53,841 bases of DNA, taken from NCBI GenBank assembly GCA_036525535.1, contig DATDAH010000157.1:1-53841 (forward strand), read 5' to 3'. The notes beneath the pieces are model-generated. The model was not told the origin of the DNA. It ran no database searches and was given only the letters and a program-made list of their open reading frames with translations. A program made the translations under genes and the position numbers. The stretch is from DATDAH01 sp036525535 (GTDB lineage Bacteria; Actinomycetota; Acidimicrobiia; Acidimicrobiales; DATDAH01). The stretch's first letter is position 1, and the number at the start of each line of letters is the position of its first letter. Of the stretch, positions 49,812 through 53,841 are shown piece by piece.

Positions 49812-50684
49812 ATCGCCCGCTCGTCGACGCACCCGTTCGCCGTCAGCTTCGCCGCCGTACTGCTGGTCAGCGGCTGCTCCGACGACGGTGGGCGCGACCA
49901 GACGGCAGAGCCCACCAGCGCGGCGGTGACCACGACCACCGTCATCACCGCTGTCGCCCCACCCCCGTTCGGCCAGGACCCCGACCCCGTCGTGATCGGC
50001 CACCGCGGCGCCGCCGGCCATCACCCCGACAACTCGCTTGAAGGCTTCGCCGCGGCGCGGGACCTCGGCGCCACCTGGGTCGAGCTCGACGTGCGCCTGT
50101 CCGCCGACGGCGTCGTCGTGCTGAGTCACGATCCGGCCACGGCCGCCGGCTCGTTGGTGACCGAGACGCCCTCCGCCCAGCTCGCCACCGAGGGGCTGAC
50201 CACCCTCGCCGAGGCTCTCCCGGTGATCGAGGAACACGCCCTCGGGGTCGACGTCGAGATCAAGAACCTGCCCTGGGAGGACGACTACGACCCCCGACTG
50301 CGCCTCGTCGACGCGACGCTCGAGGTCCTGGACGAGGCCTCGCCGCTGGGGCCGGTGGTGCTGTCGTCGTTCAACCAGGGGGCCATCGACCGCGTCCGGG
50401 CGCAGGCGGGCGACGCCTACGCCACGGCCCTCATCACCCCGGGCGCCGGAGACGCGCGTGCGCTCCGGGCCCGGGTCCTCGCCGCCGGCCACGACGGCGT
50501 CGTCATCGACCACGAGGCGGTCGACGCCGAGATCCTGCACACCCTGTCGACGGGCGGCCTGACCCTCTGGGCGTACACCGTCGACGACCCCACCACGGCG
50601 GCCGTCCTCGTCGCCGACGGCGTGAGCGGGATCGTGACCGATGTGCCCGACGAGATCAGCGAGCGCCTCGACCTCCTGCCATGA
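49812..50684 (+). CDS. Glycerophosphodiester phosphodiesterase lipoprotein
   Basis: A 290-residue GDPD-family enzyme that hydrolyses glycerophosphodiesters to glycerol-3-phosphate and an alcohol. Active-site motifs are VIGHRGAAGHHPDNS (His), VELDVRLSADG (Glu, Asp), LSHDP (His) and VDVEIKN (Glu, Lys). The first standard start, GTG 49926, cuts away a perfect lipoprotein signal encoded in the same frame: ARSSTHPFAVSFAAVLLVSGC then SDDGG. That signal begins at codon ATC 49812, which is 6 nt after a TACGCT hexamer. I therefore give 49812, with 49926 as the conservative alternative. The 3' end overlaps the carboxyltransferase gene by 29 bp. Confidence 0.82.
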   Translation: MARSSTHPFAVSFAAVLLVSGCSDDGGRDQTAEPTSAAVTTTTVITAVAPPPFGQDPDPVVIGHRGAAGHHPDNSLEGFAAARDLGATWVELDVRLSADGVVVLSHDPATAAGSLVTETPSAQLATEGLTTLAEALPVIEEHALGVDVEIKNLPWEDDYDPRLRLVDATLEVLDEASPLGPVVLSSFNQGAIDRVRAQAGDAYATALITPGAGDARALRARVLAAGHDGVVIDHEAVDAEILHTLSTGGLTLWAYTVDDPTTAAVLVADGVSGIVTDVPDEISERLDLLP

Positions 50685-52110
50685 CCAGGCCGGCGAGCAG
50701 ACGGTCACGGAGGTCTCTCGGGTCGACGACGTCGTCGTAGCCCATGGTGTGGGCCGAACGGTAGGGACCGCCGGCCTGGAGGATCTCCGCGGCGGCCTGC
50801 TCGTCGGCGGTGAGGCCCGCCGCCCGACCCCCGCTCTCGGCGGGCATGGCCCCGAGCAGGACCCCGGGGAAGGCCAGGGTCAGGGCCTGGTGGTCGAAGG
50901 GGTTCATGGCCATGGCCGACGAGCCGAAGCCGAAGGCCTTGCGCACGGTCACGTGGAGCTTCGAGCCCGGGTACCGGCGTTGGGCGGCGAAGAGCCCGGC
51001 GGCCGCCCTGAGCACCCCGTCCCGCTCGGCCTGGGTCCCGGCCATGACCCCGGGGTTGTCGGCCAGGAACACCACGGGCAGCCCGAACGGCGCCACCGTG
51101 TCGAGGAAGCGGGCGGCCTTGTCGGCCTCGTCCCGGCCGATTGCCCCCGCCCGGACGGACGGGTCGTTGGCCACCACGGCCACGGTCCGGCCCCCGAGGC
51201 GGATCAGGGCGGTCAGCATCCCGCCGCCGAAGCCCGCTCCGGCCACCAGGACGGATCCGACGTCGGCCAGGCGATCGACGACCTCGACCATCGCGTAGGG
51301 GCGCCGGGGATCGGGCGGGATCACCTCGAGCAGGTCGCCCAGCGGACGGGGACCGACGTCTTCCCCCTCCCGCGCCTGGCCGTCGAAGTAGCCGATCCAG
51401 GCGCGGGCCCGGTCGATGGCCGCGACGTCATCGGGCACCACGTCCTGGACCACCCCCGACGCCACCGCCACCTGCGGCCCCCCGAGGGCTTCGGGGGTCA
51501 CGTCCTCTCCCGTGGCCGCCTTGACCAGCAGGGGACCGGCGGTGAACAGGGCGGCCTGCTCGGTCATCACCGAGTAGTCCGCCAGCGGGGCGGCCAGGGC
51601 GCTGTGCCCGGCGGCCGGCCCGAGGACCAGGGTCACCAGGGGCACCCGGCCCTTCAGGTCGGCCAGGCCCTGGAGGTCGTTGGGCCGTCGCCCCGCGGCC
51701 TCGCCCGTCATCCGGTGACCGGCGCCGTCGAGCAAGAGGACCAGCGGCAGTCCCTCCCGACCCGCGATCTGGGTGAGCCGGTAGCGCTTGTCGGTGTTGC
51801 CGACGCCGATGGAGCCGCCTTTGACGGTGAAGTCCTCGGCCGCCGCCAGCACCGGCCAACCGTCGACCGCCCCGAGGCCCGCGACCAGGCCGTCGCCGGG
51901 CAGGCCGTCCAGTCCCCCGACCAGCGCCCCCAGCTCGGTGAACGAGCTCGGGTCGAAGAGTCGCTCCAGACGCTGGCGGGCGTCGAGCTTGCCTTTGGCG
52001 TGCTGGCGCTCGATCTTGTCCGCCCCGCCGAGGGCCCGGGCCGCGGCCTGACGCCGCCGCAGCTCGTCGAGCAGCGGTCCCCAGCCCCCTTCCGATGGCT
52101 CCCCCGTCAC
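50656..52110 (-). CDS. Acyl-CoA carboxylase carboxyltransferase-like subunit
   Basis: A 484-residue protein of the AccD/PccB carboxyltransferase family, shorter than the usual 510-540. N-terminal QHAKGKLDARQRLERLFDPSSFTEL and AEDFTVKGGSIG match the family, as do VVFLADNPGVMAGTQAE (acyl-CoA pocket) and VRKAFGFGSSAMAMNPF. It should move a carboxyl group from biotin to an acyl-CoA, but no biotin carboxylase or carrier gene is nearby. GTG 52110 lies 7 nt after TAGAAC. It is divergent from the crotonase and SDR pair, fitting a branched-chain or propionyl-like degradation role. Confidence 0.87.
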   Translation of the reverse strand: MTGEPSEGGWGPLLDELRRRQAAARALGGADKIERQHAKGKLDARQRLERLFDPSSFTELGALVGGLDGLPGDGLVAGLGAVDGWPVLAAAEDFTVKGGSIGVGNTDKRYRLTQIAGREGLPLVLLLDGAGHRMTGEAAGRRPNDLQGLADLKGRVPLVTLVLGPAAGHSALAAPLADYSVMTEQAALFTAGPLLVKAATGEDVTPEALGGPQVAVASGVVQDVVPDDVAAIDRARAWIGYFDGQAREGEDVGPRPLGDLLEVIPPDPRRPYAMVEVVDRLADVGSVLVAGAGFGGGMLTALIRLGGRTVAVVANDPSVRAGAIGRDEADKAARFLDTVAPFGLPVVFLADNPGVMAGTQAERDGVLRAAAGLFAAQRRYPGSKLHVTVRKAFGFGSSAMAMNPFDHQALTLAFPGVLLGAMPAESGGRAAGLTADEQAAAEILQAGGPYRSAHTMGYDDVVDPRDLRDRLLAGLVMAGGRGAR

Positions 52111-52154
52111 GGCCTAGGTTCTACCGGACCAGGGCCACGCCACGAGGGGGACGG

Positions 52155-52937
52155 ATGCCGGACGAGCGGGTGAAGCTGAGCTACGACGGGCCGGTCGCCG
52201 TCATCACCAACGACAACCCGGACAAGAAGAACGCCTTCGACGACGAGATGGACCTCGCCCTGTTCGAGATCCTGGCCGACCTGAAGGAGCGCAAGGACAT
52301 ACGGGCCGTGGTCTGGCGGGGTGAGGGTTCCATCTGGTCCTCGGGCCGGGACGTCGGCGCCATCGGCGGCGGCCAGGTCGAGATGACCCACCACGAGCTG
52401 ATGACCCGGGGCCAGAAGGGCATCCAGCAGGTCTGGGACATCGAGGCCCCGATCATCGTGGCCATCCAGGGCTGGGCCATCGGCGGCTCGTTCCAGCGGG
52501 CGCTCCTGTGCGACCTGCGCATCGCCGCCGAGGGCGCCCGCTTCATGCTCCCGGAGACCACGTACGGGGTCATCCCCGACACCGGCGGCGTCGGGGTCCT
52601 GTTCCAGATGGCGGGCCACGGCGTGGTCAGCGACATGGTCCTGACCGGGCGACCGCTCAGCGCCGAGGAGGCGTTGCACCACGGCATCGTCTCCCGGGTC
52701 GTGGCCCCCGAGGAGCTGGATGACACGGCCATGGCCATGGCCCACGAGATCGCCGGCCGCTCGGCCGTCGCCGTGAAGATGGCCCGCAAGGTCATCCGCC
52801 ACCTCGGCCACGCCCAGCAGCGGGCGGCCATGGAGGACGAGCTCATCTACCAGACGTTCATCAACAAGTCCGACGACTACGCCGAACAGCGCGCCGCCCA
52901 CGCGGAGGGGCGCGACCCGGTGTTCAAGGGGTCCTGA
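52155..52937 (+). CDS. Enoyl-CoA hydratase/isomerase family protein
   Basis: A 260-residue crotonase-fold enzyme of normal length. Oxyanion-hole segments are GSIWSSGRDVGAIGGG (about 57-72) and QGWAIGGSFQRALLCDLRIA (about 105-124); LPETTYGVIPDTGG holds the position of the second catalytic acid. GAGGGGG lies 6 bp upstream of ATG 52155. It is followed after 1 bp by the SDR gene, so the pair is probably one operon in acyl-CoA degradation. Confidence 0.9.
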   Translation: MPDERVKLSYDGPVAVITNDNPDKKNAFDDEMDLALFEILADLKERKDIRAVVWRGEGSIWSSGRDVGAIGGGQVEMTHHELMTRGQKGIQQVWDIEAPIIVAIQGWAIGGSFQRALLCDLRIAAEGARFMLPETTYGVIPDTGGVGVLFQMAGHGVVSDMVLTGRPLSAEEALHHGIVSRVVAPEELDDTAMAMAHEIAGRSAVAVKMARKVIRHLGHAQQRAAMEDELIYQTFINKSDDYAEQRAAHAEGRDPVFKGS

Positions 52938-52938
52938 G

Positions 52939-53826
52939 ATGTCGACCGCCGAGCCCATCGGGCTGCCCGAGCCCCCCGAGCTGGGGAGCACCGCCCTCCC
53001 GGACGGCACCTACGCCGGCCAGGTCGTCCTTGTCACCGGCGCCGGCACCGGGCTGGGCAAGGCCATCGCCACCGAGTTCGCCCGCCTGGGCGCGGCCATC
53101 GCCATCCTCAGCCGGAAGCCCGAGCACCTCGACGCCGGGCGGGAAGCCATCGAGGGCGTCGGCGGCCGGGTCCTGACCGTCACCTGCGACATCCGCGAGC
53201 CGGACCAGATCGCCGCCGCCTTCGACACGGTCGAGGCCGACCTGGGCCTGCCCGACGTGCTGGTCAACAACGCGGCCGCCAACTTCCCGGTCCCGGCCGA
53301 GGACATGAGCGCCAACGCCTGGCGCACCGTGGTCGACATCACCCTCAACGGCACCTTCTTCTGCGCCCGGGAGTTCGGCCGACGCCACCTGGCCGAGGGC
53401 ACGCCCGGGTCGATCATCAACGTCGGGGCGTCCTACGCCTGGACGGGCGGGCCGGGGTTCGCCCACTCGGCGGCGGCGAAGGCCGGGGTCAAGAACATGG
53501 TCGAGACCCTGGCCGTCGAGTGGGGGCCGTACGGGATCCAGGTCAACGGGCTGGTCCCCGGCCTCTTCCCGCACGAGGACATGACCGCCGACATCCGCTC
53601 CAGCCTCGACAAGACCCACGAGAAGGACGGCTGCCAGCCCGCGCTGCGGGTCGGCCGGGTTCGGGAGCTGGGGTGGGCGGCCACCTTCCTGGCCTCGCCT
53701 TACGCCCGCTTCATCTCCGGCCACACCCTGGTGGTCGACGGGGCCAACTGGCAGCGCCGGTCGATGACCAACCCCCAGGTGACCACCATCCGCGACCAGA
53801 TGGGCAAGGACCGCTTCGAGCTGTGA
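52939..53826 (+). CDS. SDR of the 2,4-dienoyl-CoA reductase type
   Basis: A 295-residue short-chain dehydrogenase. The cofactor motif TGAGTGLG (about 34-41) and NNAAANFPVPAEDM are present. Instead of YxxxK the catalytic block is GFAHSAAAKAGV, lacking Tyr, which is characteristic of 2,4-dienoyl-CoA reductases that use Ser and Lys. The C-terminal GHTLVVDGANWQRR is typical. It probably reduces dienoyl-CoA during unsaturated fatty acid oxidation, together with the preceding hydratase. The last 15 bases of the window hold nothing recognisable. Confidence 0.88.
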   Translation: MSTAEPIGLPEPPELGSTALPDGTYAGQVVLVTGAGTGLGKAIATEFARLGAAIAILSRKPEHLDAGREAIEGVGGRVLTVTCDIREPDQIAAAFDTVEADLGLPDVLVNNAAANFPVPAEDMSANAWRTVVDITLNGTFFCAREFGRRHLAEGTPGSIINVGASYAWTGGPGFAHSAAAKAGVKNMVETLAVEWGPYGIQVNGLVPGLFPHEDMTADIRSSLDKTHEKDGCQPALRVGRVRELGWAATFLASPYARFISGHTLVVDGANWQRRSMTNPQVTTIRDQMGKDRFEL

Positions 53827-53841
53827 TCGTCACATTGCTCC

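Overview
This window is a gene-dense, very GC-rich stretch of bacterial chromosome with about 45 genes on both strands. It has many actinobacterial traits: Tat or lipoprotein signal peptides, an Rpf-like transglycosylase, DUF2330, MOSC and OsmC proteins, mycobacterial-style thiolase, SDR and crotonase genes, and many apparently leaderless promoters. Acidimicrobiia is my best guess at class level, but that is inference from gene content, not from a marker gene. I see no rRNA, tRNA, insertion sequence, prophage or CRISPR array. No gene-free stretch exceeds 300 bases; the two largest gaps (10487-10723 and 24216-24417) hold a long stem-loop and a tandem repeat.

Layout. 1-1935: the end of an aldehyde dehydrogenase, a membrane-anchored hypothetical and a DUF4239 membrane protein. 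1943-8178: a minus-strand operon herA-sbcD(mre11)-sbcC(rad50)-nurA-like, the same four-part set used for DNA end resection in archaea. 8256-10486: a Tat-lipoprotein intradiol dioxygenase, a small lipoprotein and a SurE-like lipoprotein. 10724-21535: an EAL-TM-GGDEF protein, a crotonase, a MOSC protein, a DUF4015 glycosidase-like protein, DUF2330, an HD hydrolase, an AI-2E family transporter, a PKD-like secreted protein, an Rpf-like muralytic enzyme and a cNMP-binding protein. 21611-26304: a degenerate GGDEF/EAL protein, a VPDTT-repeat surface protein, an intergenic tandem repeat and a CHASE-PAS-GGDEF cyclase. 26420-33970: a DUF853 HerA-like ATPase, an envelope operon (lipoprotein, class A PBP, pseudo-HtrA), a 51-residue proline-rich microprotein and two beta-propeller lipoproteins. 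36000-38352: ParA with a membrane-anchored partner, a 49-residue leaderless protein and a subtilisin-like protein lacking its serine. 38349-41719: copper ATPase and CsoR with their operator, and an L,D-transpeptidase. 41769-53826: catabolic genes (amidohydrolase, aminotransferase, methyltransferase, OsmC, FAD oxidoreductase, thiolase-like, carboxyltransferase, crotonase, dienoyl-CoA reductase-like SDR), plus a glucosaminidase and a glycerophosphodiesterase lipoprotein.

Themes. DNA-end processing (four genes coupled by overlap or short spacing), cell-envelope building with two catalytically dead protease homologues, and cyclic-di-GMP signalling (three proteins within 16 kb) stand out. About 17 genes have a TAnnnT hexamer 6-8 nt before the start codon, which points to widespread leaderless transcription and fixes several start sites. 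Three genes lack an ordinary start codon where the protein sequence demands one (49812 ATC, 37273 CTG, and the region before 10724).
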